A DNA stretch of 64,000 nucleotides. Origin: Phenylobacterium sp. J367. Its GTDB lineage: Bacteria; Pseudomonadota; Alphaproteobacteria; Caulobacterales; Caulobacteraceae. Under the pieces are notes generated by a model. That model worked only from the letters and a program-made list of their open reading frames with translations, had not been told where the DNA came from and did not search any database. The position numbers were made by a program, and so were the translations under genes. Shown here one piece after another: positions 53,005 to 62,800 of the stretch. The DNA is taken from contig NZ_JAJONA010000001.1 of assembly GCF_024699985.1 (NCBI RefSeq), forward strand, positions 3,478,501 through 3,542,500. The letters are read 5' to 3'. Every line of letters starts with the position of its first letter. The first letter of the stretch is position 1.

Positions 53005-55034
53005 TCAGATGCCGAGTTTGTGGAAGAAGATCTTGTTCCGCATCTCAGCGTCTTTGCGGATTTTGTCCCAGCTCAGCACCTCGATGTAGAGGTTCATGTT
53101 GCTGTACCACCGGTACCATCCGAGCCCATCCGGCATGGGCGTGAAATCCTTTGACGTCGCGCACCCAGTCCCGAACCTTCGTTGTGAGGTCGCACACAAC
53201 GTAACCGTAGAAGGGCGTAGTCTCGGTCACGATGATCTCGCGCCCCTCTGGCGTCTGGAACTCGCCCGAGCGGAAACGCCTGACGTAGCGGACGACTTGC
53301 TCCACGGGATCGTCATCCGACGAGGCGTTGGCGAAGTCGTGCCGCAGCGGCCGCTTGAACTCGAAGATGATGATCGGGTTGCTGGCTTCGTTTTCTCCGC
53401 GGAACGCCACCTTGTGGTTGAAGATGGTCACGTCGCCCCGATCAGATTGGGGCCCGTTCATCGGCAGATCAGATGTCAGGTAGTCCGCGAAGTTCAGGCG
53501 CTCGTCCAGGATCCAGAGATTGTGGTCTTCGTAGTCGAGCTCGTCGCTGTCCTTGCGGCGAGGCACGATGATGTCGTGAACCTCACCTTCTGACTTGTAC
53601 TTGCCGTCCTTGTCGCGCTCGAGCGACTTCCGGAAGAGGTCGAGGACGCACTTCCTCATGGAGACATAGTGCGCGAGGTCGTTCTTGCTGGTCTGCGAGA
53701 TCTGCGCGAGGACCTTGGTGACCTGCTCGCTTAGGGCCGACATATCTTCCTTAGCCAAGATGGTCGCGACCTCGCTCCGCGTCTTGATCTCTACAGCATG
53801 CTTATGGCGCTGAAGGTGGATCTCGATCTCGGTGTCCGAGGGGTTCATTGGCAGGCTCGAGAAGTCTGCCTCCGCGGCTACGCTGGCGTGCCAGGGGGCT
53901 TCGTTCGCGACGTAAGCGTCGATCCGCTTCTGCTTCCGTTCCCTCCGAGTGCTGATGTCTTTGCCCATCGCCTCCCGCGTGATGTCTGCGGCAGCGCTTT
54001 CGATCTGAGCCTGCGAGACGCCCAAGAGCAGGTCGGTGTCACGGCCGAAGTGGAACGCCCCGCGTTCGAGCGACACGTTCTCGTCGAGATAGGAGCCATA
54101 GACGTAGGCTTTGACGATGTAGTTCCGGTCGCGACCCCCATCAGCGGGCAGGGTGGCGTCGTGAAACTCGTCGGCGAACTCCGGAACATAGGTCTGGATG
54201 GTGACATCCGTCACTTCGCGCCGATGGGCGACCAGGCTGATTTTGCTCTTCTGGCTGCGCGGCGAGTAGAACTTGAACACCCGCACCAGGAATTCGCGGG
54301 GGCCGTCCGTGGCCGGCAACGTGAAGAGCGGCGCAGGGACCGTCATCTCTGAGATATGGCCTTCACCGCCGCTCAGATAGTCGTTGAGCACCACAGCGTT
54401 TGCGCCGTCCGCGTCCTGCACGATGATGCGGGGGCAGGGCACCGCAGTGTCGACGAGGTAGGGCAGGAGTTTCTCGACCAGGGAGCGCGCAATGATCTCG
54501 ACGCTCCGATCCTGCAGCTTTATCGCGCGAATTCCGGAGATGGTGACGCTTGTTCCGCTGTGTTCGGCATCGGAGGGCCTGACGGTCTCCCCAACGATGA
54601 TGTCGTTCTCCAGCCCCATGTCGAAGGTGCGATGGCTGCATGGTCTCGCCCTCGCGGTAGTCGCTCTCGACATGCAGGCGGTCGAAGTATTTGAGGCACG
54701 TGAACCGCCCAAACCCTTTGCCGCCCTGCTTAAGCTTGTTTGCGGTATAGAGTTCGTCGAACGCATCGCGGTTCGTCTTATTGAACCCGACACCGTTGTC
54801 GCGGACTTCGAAGCCGTCGACAGCTGGAACCTGGTCGAACAGCCCATGCTCTTGCGCGCGCAGCACGGTCACCTCGATACGACCCGTCTCCGCCTGGCCT
54901 TCGGGCATCGCTTGGATAGCGTTGACGATCAACTCAATGACCGGCGTGTAAACGGTAGTGCCAGACCGGATGTTGTCGATCACACGCCGGATATTGATGT
55001 TGCTCATCGATACGGACGTTTCCTCGTTTCGCAT
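53005..55034 (-). CDS. GHKL (MORC/Hsp90-type) ATPase fused to PD-(D/E)XK-like nuclease domain (frameshifted twice)
   Basis: About 676 aa. The N-terminal ATPase shows the N box VIELIVNAIQAM, DxGxG in FEVRDNGVGFN and the lid GGKGFGRFTC. After a shift near 54637 the transducer part follows. The C-terminal third holds Asp in SDRGDVTIFN, ExK in NPIIIFEFKRP and Gln/Tyr in DPVEQVVRYVRR, the order D - ExK - QxxxY of PD-(D/E)XK nucleases. One extra G near 53143 must be removed to reach the end NKIFFHKLGI. A start 9 codons later (55007) is possible. GC is clearly lower than in the core genome. Proposed defence nuclease; function not proven. Confidence 0.8.
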
Positions 55035-55345
55035 GCATCCGCGCCTCAGTGGGCGCGGCTCAGCAGCATCGGTCGAGCGCCCGTCAGACGCATAGCGGGC
55101 AAGCCCGTCAAAGTCGGACGTGGCCGAACCGTTAGGTCAGACTCACCGCTCCAACCTGGACCATACCGCTTCCATTGGGCAACCGCTTGGCCTCTAGGAA
55201 GGTACGGTAGTTGCAGCGCTCAGGAGGCGCAGCGAGCCGGGTCGCTGATCAGGCGATCCGCCCACCTCGCCGTCTTCCTTCGTGAAGCTTTGTGGCTTCC
55301 GCTTCATAAGATCGCGCATTCGCAGCCTGCTGTGCGACCGGTCTG
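55035..55345. other. Intergenic region, no gene seen
   Basis: About 310 bases between the GHKL gene and the Fur-type gene. It probably marks the joint of two gene-island modules. It carries the motif AGGCGATCCGCCCA (55251-55264), also found at 51420-51433. No tRNA, open gene or terminator is evident. Confidence 0.4.
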
Positions 55346-55834
55346 CTAGTTCGGCTGCCCTGAGCTGCAGTCGACACAGGCGCCGTGCACCTCCATGACC
55401 ATCCGCGAGGGCCTGAAGCCGCGGGCTGACGCTGCCGGGAATGCAGCCCCATCCATTCCCACGCCAAGCTCCTCGACGCGCCCGCAGCAGTCACAGATCA
55501 GGAACTCTGTCGAACGTCCGTGGGGGTTGGACCCGCAAGCGAGAAAGGCGTTCATGCTCTCGATCCGGTGAACTAGTCCCTGCGCTGTGAGGAACTCCAA
55601 CGCTCGGTAAATGGTGGGTGGCTTCGCCACAGGTTCCCCGTCGTGCGCATACGACGAGATCAGGTCGTACGCCTTCACCGGGGAGCCTGCCTGCAAGAGC
55701 AACTCGTAGGTCCGACGTCGCGACGGGGTCCATCGCTCCCCAGCGACCGCGCAGCGGCGCTCGGCCGCTTCCATGGCAGCCGCAACATCCCTTCGAGCCG
55801 CCGTGGAACCGTGGACGTGGGGGCAAGCCGGCAT
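55346..55834 (-). CDS. Fur-family metal-responsive regulator (Zur-like)
   Basis: 162 aa. The winged HTH is RWTPSRRRTYELLLQAGSPV and KPPTIYRALEFLTAQGLVHR. The metal-binding half has FLACGSNPHG, the CxxC of LICDCCGRVEELG and a second pair in HGACVDC, the structural zinc cysteines of Fur/Zur proteins. Its ATG starts one base after the MerR stop (TGACATG), so both regulators are one transcript at the head of the metal island. Zinc or a related divalent ion is the probable co-repressor. Confidence 0.9.
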   Translation of the reverse strand: MPACPHVHGSTAARRDVAAAMEAAERRCAVAGERWTPSRRRTYELLLQAGSPVKAYDLISSYAHDGEPVAKPPTIYRALEFLTAQGLVHRIESMNAFLACGSNPHGRSTEFLICDCCGRVEELGVGMDGAAFPAASARGFRPSRMVMEVHGACVDCSSGQPN

Positions 55835-55835
55835 G

Positions 55836-56282
55836 TCAGGCTGTCTCCAGCCGCTTCGGGGCGGTGTGGTCATGGGTGCAGAGGCTGTGATCAGCGAGGG
55901 TTTCGATGACCCGGCACTCGCCCGCCACGCCGTGACAGCCGGCGTCGACCATGCGCTTCAACTCGGACCGCAGCGCCTGCAACTGGGAGATCTTGGCCTC
56001 GACCGACGTCAGCTGTTCCGCGGCCAGGGCGTTCGCCTGGTCGCATGCCCGATCCGGATGGTCGGCCAGGTCGAGCAGGGTGCGGATGGCATCCACCGAG
56101 AAGCCAAGCTGCCGGGCATGCTTGATGAACGCCAGCCGGCGAACCGCTGCATCGTCGTAGACGCGACGGTCGCTTTCGGTGCGGTCGGGCTCCGGAAGGA
56201 GACCGATCTGCTCGTAGAAGCGGATTGTCGGCACCTTCACGTCAGTGGCCTTGGCGAGCTTGCCTATTGTGAGCGCGCTCAT
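55836..56282 (-). CDS. MerR-family metal-responsive regulator
   Basis: 148 aa. HTH: LTIGKLAKATDVKVPTIRFY followed by EQIGLLPEPDRTESDRRVYD. Dimerisation helix and effector part contain Cys in DRACDQANA, and C-x5-C-type ligands GCHGVAGECRVIE with a final SLCTHDH, similar to ZntR/CadR/PbrR-type sensors of Zn, Cd or Pb. It is divergent from a CDF transporter gene; the operator between them contains a near-perfect MerR-type dyad. It is co-transcribed with the Fur-like gene. Confidence 0.93.
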   Translation of the reverse strand: MSALTIGKLAKATDVKVPTIRFYEQIGLLPEPDRTESDRRVYDDAAVRRLAFIKHARQLGFSVDAIRTLLDLADHPDRACDQANALAAEQLTSVEAKISQLQALRSELKRMVDAGCHGVAGECRVIETLADHSLCTHDHTAPKRLETA

Positions 56283-56312
56283 GCGTCCTCCTCTGGTCCC
56301 TGAAATAGGCGC

Positions 56313-56343
56313 TTGATCCTCTAGCCACTAGAGGGTGCAGGGT
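56313..56343 (+). promoter_or_regulatory. MerR-type operator/promoter before the first CDF gene
   Basis: TTGATC (-35, 56313-56318), then the perfect dyad CCTCTAG-CCA-CTAGAGG (56318-56334) inside a 19-base spacer, then a weak -10 (CAGGGT, 56338-56343). A dyad in an overlong spacer is the MerR activation design. A sister site lies at 63681-63711. Confidence 0.65.
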
Positions 56344-56349
56344 GCCGAC

Positions 56350-57046
56350 ATGTCCAGTTGCTCGACCTCTGAGAAACCGGCCGCTGCCGGGTGCGGCTGC
56401 GGTAGCCCGGTCGCTTTCGATGGCGCATCGCCGGCGTACAAGCGTGCGCTGCGGGCCGTGATCGCACTCAATGTGCTGGGCTTCGCCGTGGTAGCGGTGG
56501 GGAGCTGGCTTGCGGCCTCCGCAGCGCTGGCCGCCAACACCCTGGATTTCGCAGCCGACGCCGCGACCTACGCCCTCAGTCTCTGGGTGATTGGGAAGAG
56601 CGTCCAGGTTCGCTCGGGGGCGGCGTTCTTCAAGAGCGCCAGCCTTGCCACGATGGCCGTGGGTATCGTCGGACTTGCGATCTGGCGCGCGGCGACTGGC
56701 GCGGCGCCCGAGGGCGGTACGATCTCCGGCCTGGGGCTCTTCGGCGCCCGCGATCAATCTTGCGGCTGCGCTGCTGCTGGTGCGCTTCCGGGAGGGCGAC
56801 GCCAACGTGCGCTCCGTGTGGCTCTGCACCCGCAATGACCTGATCCAGTGCCTCGCCGTCGCGGCAACCGGCGTCGCGGTCATGATTACAGGCTCCCGAT
56901 GGCCGGACCTGATCGTCGGCGTGCTGCTGGCGGCGGTCTTCCTGCGCTCGGCCTGGCAGATCACGGTGCAGGCGCGCCAGGAACTGAAGGTGGCCGGCAA
57001 GGCGGATCTTATAACGCATTCCCGTCCGTCATCGGCCTCGGTATAG
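56350..57046 (+). CDS. Cation diffusion facilitator-type metal transporter (frameshifted)
   Basis: About 230 aa. The N-terminus is Cys-rich (MSSCSTSEKPAAAGCGCGS), probably metal-binding. TM segments follow: AVIALNVLGFAVVAVGSWL, NTLDFAADAATYALSLWV (the Asp-x3-Asp metal site of CDF helix 2), MAVGIVGLAIWRAATG. After a frame change near 56725-56750, AINLAAALLLVRF and RNDLIQCLAVAATGVAVM carry the second site. It exports Zn, Cd or Co from the cytoplasm by proton antiport. It is driven from the MerR-controlled promoter upstream. It lacks the usual long cytoplasmic C-terminal domain. Confidence 0.87.
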
Positions 57047-57056
57047 GTCCGGCGCG

Positions 57057-57422
57057 ATGGCACGAACCTCACCCTGGTGGCGCAAGGTCGGCATGGCGCT
57101 CGCCGCGCTGGTGCTGACCGTGCTCACGCTCGGGCCAGGGCTCGACGGCCTTCTCTGTCGCGATGAGGGCAGCCTCAGCGCCGTGGCGGCTGAGATGCCC
57201 ATCGCCGATGCCGCCGCCGACCACCTTGATCCGCGGCCCCTCGACGAGCGCCCGGGCATCTGCGTCCACGGACACTGCCATCACAGCGCGCCCTATGTGC
57301 CGGCGACCCCGCCCGCGAGCGAGCTTTCGGCGCCGCTGCTGGCGGTCGCCCACCCGTTCGTGCGTGACCGGGTGCCGACCTCCGATCCCAAGTTCGGGCT
57401 GATCCGACCTCCCAGAGCCTGA
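57057..57422 (+). CDS. Small His/Cys-rich exported protein of the metal island
   Basis: 121 aa. A single N-terminal hydrophobic segment (VGMALAALVLTVLTLGPGL) acts as signal or anchor. The mature part contains GICVHGHCHHSAPYV, a dense His/Cys cluster that could bind metal in the periplasm. It begins 10 bases after the CDF gene and stands before czcC. Proteins of this kind often precede czcCBA in alphaproteobacteria, but I know no assigned function. Confidence 0.75.
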   Translation: MARTSPWWRKVGMALAALVLTVLTLGPGLDGLLCRDEGSLSAVAAEMPIADAAADHLDPRPLDERPGICVHGHCHHSAPYVPATPPASELSAPLLAVAHPFVRDRVPTSDPKFGLIRPPRA

Positions 57423-57470
57423 CGGTTCGCGCGTTCGCGCGCCCCATCCGTCACGTTCAAGAGGGACACC

Positions 57471-58726
57471 ATGAAACTCGACTTCCGCAGCTCGCCTTTG
57501 GCGGGACTGCTCTTGCTGGCCAGCCTCGGCGCAGCCGGCGCCGCCATGGCCGAGCCTGCACCGCCGTTCGCCGCACTGCTGGCGCAGGCGCAGGCATCCG
57601 CCCCCAGGCTCGCCGAAGCGCGCGCCAACATCGCCCGCGCCGAAGGGCTCGCCCGTCAGGCGGGCGTCCTGCCCAACCCCACTCTCGAACTCGAGGTCGA
57701 GAACTTCTCCGGCTCGGGACCCTTCCGCGGAACCAGCCTGTCGGAAACGACGGCGCGGGTCGGCCAGACCCTGGAGCTCGGCGGCAAGCGCTCCGCTCGG
57801 GTCGCGGCCGGTCGCGCCGAGGTCGAGGCCGCGCGGGCCCAGGCCCGGCGTGCGGCAGCGGAGTACGCGTTCGACCTCGCTACGGCCTATGCGGAAGCCG
57901 AGGCCTCGGAACGACGCCTTCAGCTGGCTCGCGAGAGCCTGACGCTCGCGGAGGAGGACGCCCGCATCGCTTCGGCGCTTGTCGACGCGGGTCGCGAGGC
58001 CGAGCTTCGCCGTCTCCAGGCGCAGGCGGCCGTCCAATCGGCCCAGGCGGCTGTTCAGGCAGCCCAGGCGACGCGCGAGACAGCCTTGGGCGCGCTTACG
58101 GCCCTGGCCGGCGCGCCGGCTCCCATCACCTCCATTCCAGCGAGCCTGCTGGAGTCCAGCGCCCCCATCTACCCCGGCGCGACCCCAGCGGCCGCGGCGA
58201 CCACCTCCTACTTGGCGGCCCAGGCGGAGCGGTGAGGCGGCCGCCCGCCGCCTGCGCGTCGAGCGTCGGCGGGCCGTGCCGGATGTGACCGTCTCGATCG
58301 GGGTTCGCCGCTTCGAGGAGGACGACGCCTCGGCGCTGGTCGCAGGCGTGTCCGTCCCCCCTGCCGTTGTTCGATCAGAACCGCGGCAATATCGCCGCAG
58401 CGCGCGCCGAGGCCGCCGCCGCCGAGGCGCGGCTCGACGCGGCTCGCCTGGAAGCCGAGTCGGCGGTGCGCACGAGCGCGGCGCGCACCGCGGCGGCGGA
58501 GAGCCGTCTCAGCGCCGCGCGCCAGGGCGAGAGCACCGCACTGGAAGCCTACCGTCTCGCCCGCATCGGATACGAAGCCGGTCGCCTGCCACTGACCGAA
58601 CTTGTCGCCGCACGCCGCGCGCTCGCCGAAGCGCGCGAACAGACCATCGCAGCCGCCGTCGAGCGGATCAGCGCCCAAGCCGCCGTCGCGCGGCTGAGCG
58701 GCGTCGCTACCCCTGGAGAACAATGA
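57471..58726 (+). CDS. czcC: CzcC-like outer-membrane efflux protein, TolC family (frameshifted twice)
   Basis: About 418 aa. The signal peptide (LAGLLLLASLGAAGAAMAEP) leads to two TolC-type repeats of long helices: ARANIARAEGLARQAGVLPN PTLELEVENF and TARVGQTLELGGKRSARVAA in the first; FDQNRGNIAAARAEAAAAEA and EAYRLARIGYEAGRLPL in the second. Frames change at about 58230-58236 and in the six-C run at 58356-58361 (VSVP to LPLFDQNRG). It forms the outer-membrane channel of the CzcCBA efflux pump. The stop overlaps the czcB start. Confidence 0.93.
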
Positions 58727-59883
58727 TGAAGACCGACGATAAGCGTCTCTACGGCGCCGTCGCGGCGGCCGTCGTGCTGGCCGGTGTCGGCGGCTTCGCG
58801 CTGTCCACCGTGATCAACCGTCCTGAAGCTCCCGTCGAAGAAGAGCACGCGGAGGAGGGGGAGCACGCCGAAGGTGGCGGCTCCGAGGTCAAGCTCACCC
58901 CGCAACAGGCGAGCGCCGCTGGCATCGCGGTGGTCACCGTCTCGCGCGGCGGAGCCGGCGACCTGCGCCTCACCGGGCGCGTGGAAGCTTCCCCCAGCGC
59001 CCGCGCAGCCGTTGCCGCTCCTGTGTCTGGAGCTGTGCTCCGCGTGCTGGTCGCGCCCGGCTCCAACGTTGGCGCCGGCGCCGGTCTCGCCGTGATCCGG
59101 AGCGCCGAAGGCGCCGCGGTCCGGGCCGAGTCCGTGGCAGCCGGCGCAGAGGCCGAAGCCGCTCGGGCGGCGCTCGCGCGGGAAGAGCGTCTGTTCAAGG
59201 CGGGCGTCACCGCTCGACAGGACTTCGAAGCGGCGCGAGCCGCGTCGGCCCGGCCAAGCGCCGAGGCGGTCTCCGCCAGAGCCAAGGTGGCTGCGGCTGG
59301 AGGACCCGGCGTCTCGGGCGAGACCTTCGTCCGCAGCCCCATTGCGGGGATCGTGACGGGTCTGCAGGTCGCGCCCGGCGGCTTCGTCAGCCAGGGTGGG
59401 GCGGTCGCCGAGGTGGCCAACCCCGCCCAGGTTGAAGTGGTATTCAACGCCCCGGCGGAAGCCGCCGCCAAGCTGCGCGTGGGCGCGCCGCTCAAGGTCA
59501 TCGGCTCCGACGGGGCGGAAGCCGACGCGGTCATTGTCGGTGTCGCCCCGCTGGCGCAGGGCGCCACCGGAGCCGCCGTGGTCCGCGCGCGCCCGAGCGG
59601 CGGGCGCCTGACGCCCGGCGCGGCCGTGAGCGCCGCCATCTCGACGGAGACCGGCGGCTATCCGACGGTGCCGTCGGAAGCCGTGCAGACCGTGCAGGGC
59701 CGCTCCGTCGTGTTCGTGGCTGAGGACGGCGGGTTCCGGGCCCAGTCCGTAACGCCCGGTCGCTCTGGAGCCGGCTTCACCCAGATCGTGCAAGGGCTGA
59801 AGGGCGGCGAACGCATCGCCGGCCGCGGCGCCTTCGTCCTCAAGGCCGAGCTCTCCAAGGGCGAAGCCGAGCACGAGGACTGA
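58723..59883 (+). CDS. czcB: CzcB-like periplasmic adaptor of heavy-metal RND pump
   Basis: 386 aa. One N-terminal membrane anchor (LYGAVAAAVVLAGVGGFAL) is followed by an acidic/His stretch EEEHAEEGEHAEGGG, a likely metal-binding site. The barrel-sandwich half-motif PVSGAVLRVLVAPGSNVGAG and its partner SPIAGIVTGLQVAPGGFVSQ flank a helical hairpin; a beta-barrel (VEVVFNAPAEAAAKLRVG) follows. This is the membrane-fusion protein linking CzcA with CzcC. ATGATG overlap with czcC. Confidence 0.95.
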   Translation: MMKTDDKRLYGAVAAAVVLAGVGGFALSTVINRPEAPVEEEHAEEGEHAEGGGSEVKLTPQQASAAGIAVVTVSRGGAGDLRLTGRVEASPSARAAVAAPVSGAVLRVLVAPGSNVGAGAGLAVIRSAEGAAVRAESVAAGAEAEAARAALAREERLFKAGVTARQDFEAARAASARPSAEAVSARAKVAAAGGPGVSGETFVRSPIAGIVTGLQVAPGGFVSQGGAVAEVANPAQVEVVFNAPAEAAAKLRVGAPLKVIGSDGAEADAVIVGVAPLAQGATGAAVVRARPSGGRLTPGAAVSAAISTETGGYPTVPSEAVQTVQGRSVVFVAEDGGFRAQSVTPGRSGAGFTQIVQGLKGGERIAGRGAFVLKAELSKGEAEHED

Positions 59884-59888
59884 TCGCC

Positions 59889-62800
59889 ATGCTGAGCAAA
59901 CTCGTGGCGCTCTCCGTGCGCCATCGCATCCTCGTCGTGCTCGTCACCGTGCTGGTGGCCGCTTTCGGCGTCTCCGAACTCTTCCGGCTGCCGATCGACG
60001 CGGTGCCGGACATCACCAACAAGCAGGTGCAGGTCACCACCATCGCGCCCGCGCTGTCGCCGGAGGAAATCGAACAGCGCGTCACCTTCCCAGTGGAGAC
60101 CGCACTCGGCGGCATCCCCGGTCTGCTGGAGACGCGGTCCATCTCGCGGAACGGCTTCAGCCAGATCACCGCCGTCTTCCAGGACAGCACCGACATCTAC
60201 TTCGCCCGGCAGCAGGTGAACGAACGCATCGAGGCCGTGCGCGAGGATCTCCCGTCCGACGCCCGGCCGGAGATGGCGCCGATCACCACCGGGCTGGGCG
60301 AGGTCCTCATGTGGACGGTCGAGTTTCGGCCGACGAAGGGCGCCCGCGCCGGTGTCCCGGGTCCGCAGCCAGACGGGTCGTACCTCACGCCCGAGGGCGA
60401 GCGGCTGGTCACGGAGCGGCAGAAGGCGACGTACCTGCGGACTGTGCAGGACTGGATCGTTACGCCCCAGCTGCGCACCACGCCGGGTGTCGCCGGCATC
60501 GACACCATCGGCGGCTATGTGAAGGAATACGCCGTCCGTCCCGACCCCGCACGCCTGTCGGCCTACGGCGTCGGCCTCAATGAGCTGGTGGAGGCGGTGG
60601 AACACGCCAACACCGTGGCGGGCGCGGGCTATGTCTCCCGCGGCGGCGAAGCCTTTGTGGTGCGCGCCGACGCGCGCGTCACCTCCCTTGCGGACCTCGC
60701 CTCAGCGCCGGTGACAAACCGCAACGGCCTGGTCGTGCGGGTGTCCGACGTGGCGCAGGTCGAGCTTGGGCAAGCCGTACGGCTGGGCGCGGCGCAGGAG
60801 AATGGCGCCGAGGTCGTTATCGGCACCGCCCTCATGCTCGCCGGCGAGAACAGTCGAACGGTGGCCCAGGCGGTCAGCGAGCGTCTCGAGGCGATCGCGC
60901 CCTCGCTGCCGCCGGGCGTGGCGGTCAAGGAGGTGCTGAACCGCACCGACCTCGTGGACCGCACCATCCGCACCGTCCAGACGAACTTGGCCGAGGGCGC
61001 GCTTCTGGTTGTGGCTGTGCTCTTCTTCCTGCTCGGGAATGTGCGGGCCGCCATCATCACCGCCCTAGTGATCCCGTTGGCCTTCCTGTTCGGCGTGATC
61101 GGGATGAACCGCTTCGGCGTAAGCGGAAACCTGATGAGCCTCGGCGCCCTGGACTTCGGCCTGCTGGTCGACGGCGCTGTGGTGGTGGTCGAGAACACGC
61201 TCACCCGCATGGGTCTGCGGCGCGAGACCGAAGGCCGCGACCTCACCTTGCCCGAAAGGCTGGAGGAAGCGGCGGCTGCGGCCAAGCAGATGGTCAGACC
61301 CGCGGCCTTTGGCCAGGCGATCATCCTGCTGGTGTTCGCCCCGCTGCTGGCCCTGGAGGGGGTCGAGGGCAAGATGTTCCAGCCGATGGCCGCGACAGTC
61401 ATGCTGGCGCTCGCCGGCGCCTTCGTGCTGACCTTCACCTTCGTGCCGGCGATGACGGCCTTGCTGGTGAAGGCGCCGGCCACGGCCCACGAAACCAAGG
61501 TTGAGAAGCACGCCCGCCGCTGGTTCGAGCCGGCGACGCGCTGGGCCGTGGCCCGGCCGATGTCGGTGGCCGCCGGGGCTGGCGTCGCCGTGGTCATCGG
61601 CCTCCTGACCTTCTTCGCCCTCGGGCGGGAGTTCATCCCCACGCTCGATGAGAAGGACGTGTTGGTGCAGGCGTTGCGCGTGCCTAGCGCCTCGCTGGAG
61701 CAATCCATCGAAATGCAGGCCCGGCTCGAAAAGACGCTCATGCGCGTCCCTGAGGTCGCGCTGGTCTTCTCCAAGACCGGCACGGCGGAGGTCTCTACCG
61801 ACCCGATGCCGCCCAGCATCAGCGACACCTTCGTGGTTCTGAAGGACGAGAAGGACTGGCCTGACCGCAGCCTCTCCAAGGCCGAGGTCGTGGAGAAAAT
61901 CGAGAAGGCGGCCGCCACTCAGATCGGCAACGCCTACGAGATCACCCAGCCGATCCAGATGCGGTTCAACGAACTCGTCTCAGGTGTCCGGTCCGACGTC
62001 GCGGTGAAGGTTTACGGCGACGATTTCGCCGAGATGGAGCGCACCGCCAACCAGATCGCCGACGCGCTGCGCAAGACCCGCGGCGCGGCCGACGTTCGGG
62101 TGGAGCAGGTCTCCGGCCTGCCAATGATCACCGCCGAGGTCGACCGGGCCGCCGCCGCCCTCTACGGGCTGCACGCGGCGGACGCGGCGGACGCCGTGCA
62201 GATCGCGCTCGCCGGCCGCGAGGCAGGCCGCGTCTTCGAAGGCGACCGGCGGTTCGACGTGGTCGTGCGCCTGCCTGACAGCGCCCGCAACGATCTTGCG
62301 GCTGTCGCCCAGACCCCGCTCGCCGTGAACGAAGGCGCGAGCTTCGTGCCGCTCGGCTCCGTCGTGCGGTTCCGGGAAGGCGAGGGGCCCAACCAGATCA
62401 GCCGGGAGAACGGCAAGCGGCGCATTGTCGTGCAGGCGAACGTGCGCGGCCGTGACCTCGGCGGCTTCGTGGGTGACGCCCAGACCGCCGTCGCCGGTGT
62501 CCAGCTGCCGGCCGGAGTCTGGCTGGATTGGGGCGGTCAGTTCGAGAACCTGCAGCGGGCCGAGGCTCGGCTGGGCCTGCTCGTCCCTGTGGTCTTCGTC
62601 CTGATCGCGGTGCTGCTGTACTTCGCCCTCGGATCGGCCGCCCAGGCCGCCCTGGTGTTCGCCTGCGTGCCCTTGGCGCTGGTCGGCGGCGCCCTGGCGC
62701 TCCTGTTGCGCGGCATGCCCTTCTCCGTCTCGGCCGCGGTGGGCTTCATCGCCGTTTCCGGCGTGGCCACGCTGAACGGCCTTGTGCTCATGCAGGCCAT

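Noticed and set aside
52795-53154. Open frame overlapping the IS right end and the GHKL gene end
   Set aside because: It crosses the right inverted repeat and lies antisense to the real 3' end of the GHKL gene; no ribosome site or conserved motif.
51420-55264. 14-bp direct repeat AGGCGATCCGCCCA at 51420-51433 and 55251-55264, possible attachment sites around the IS and GHKL gene
   Set aside because: A 14-mer repeated by chance is expected several times in 64 kb, more so at high GC, and no second recombinase is associated.
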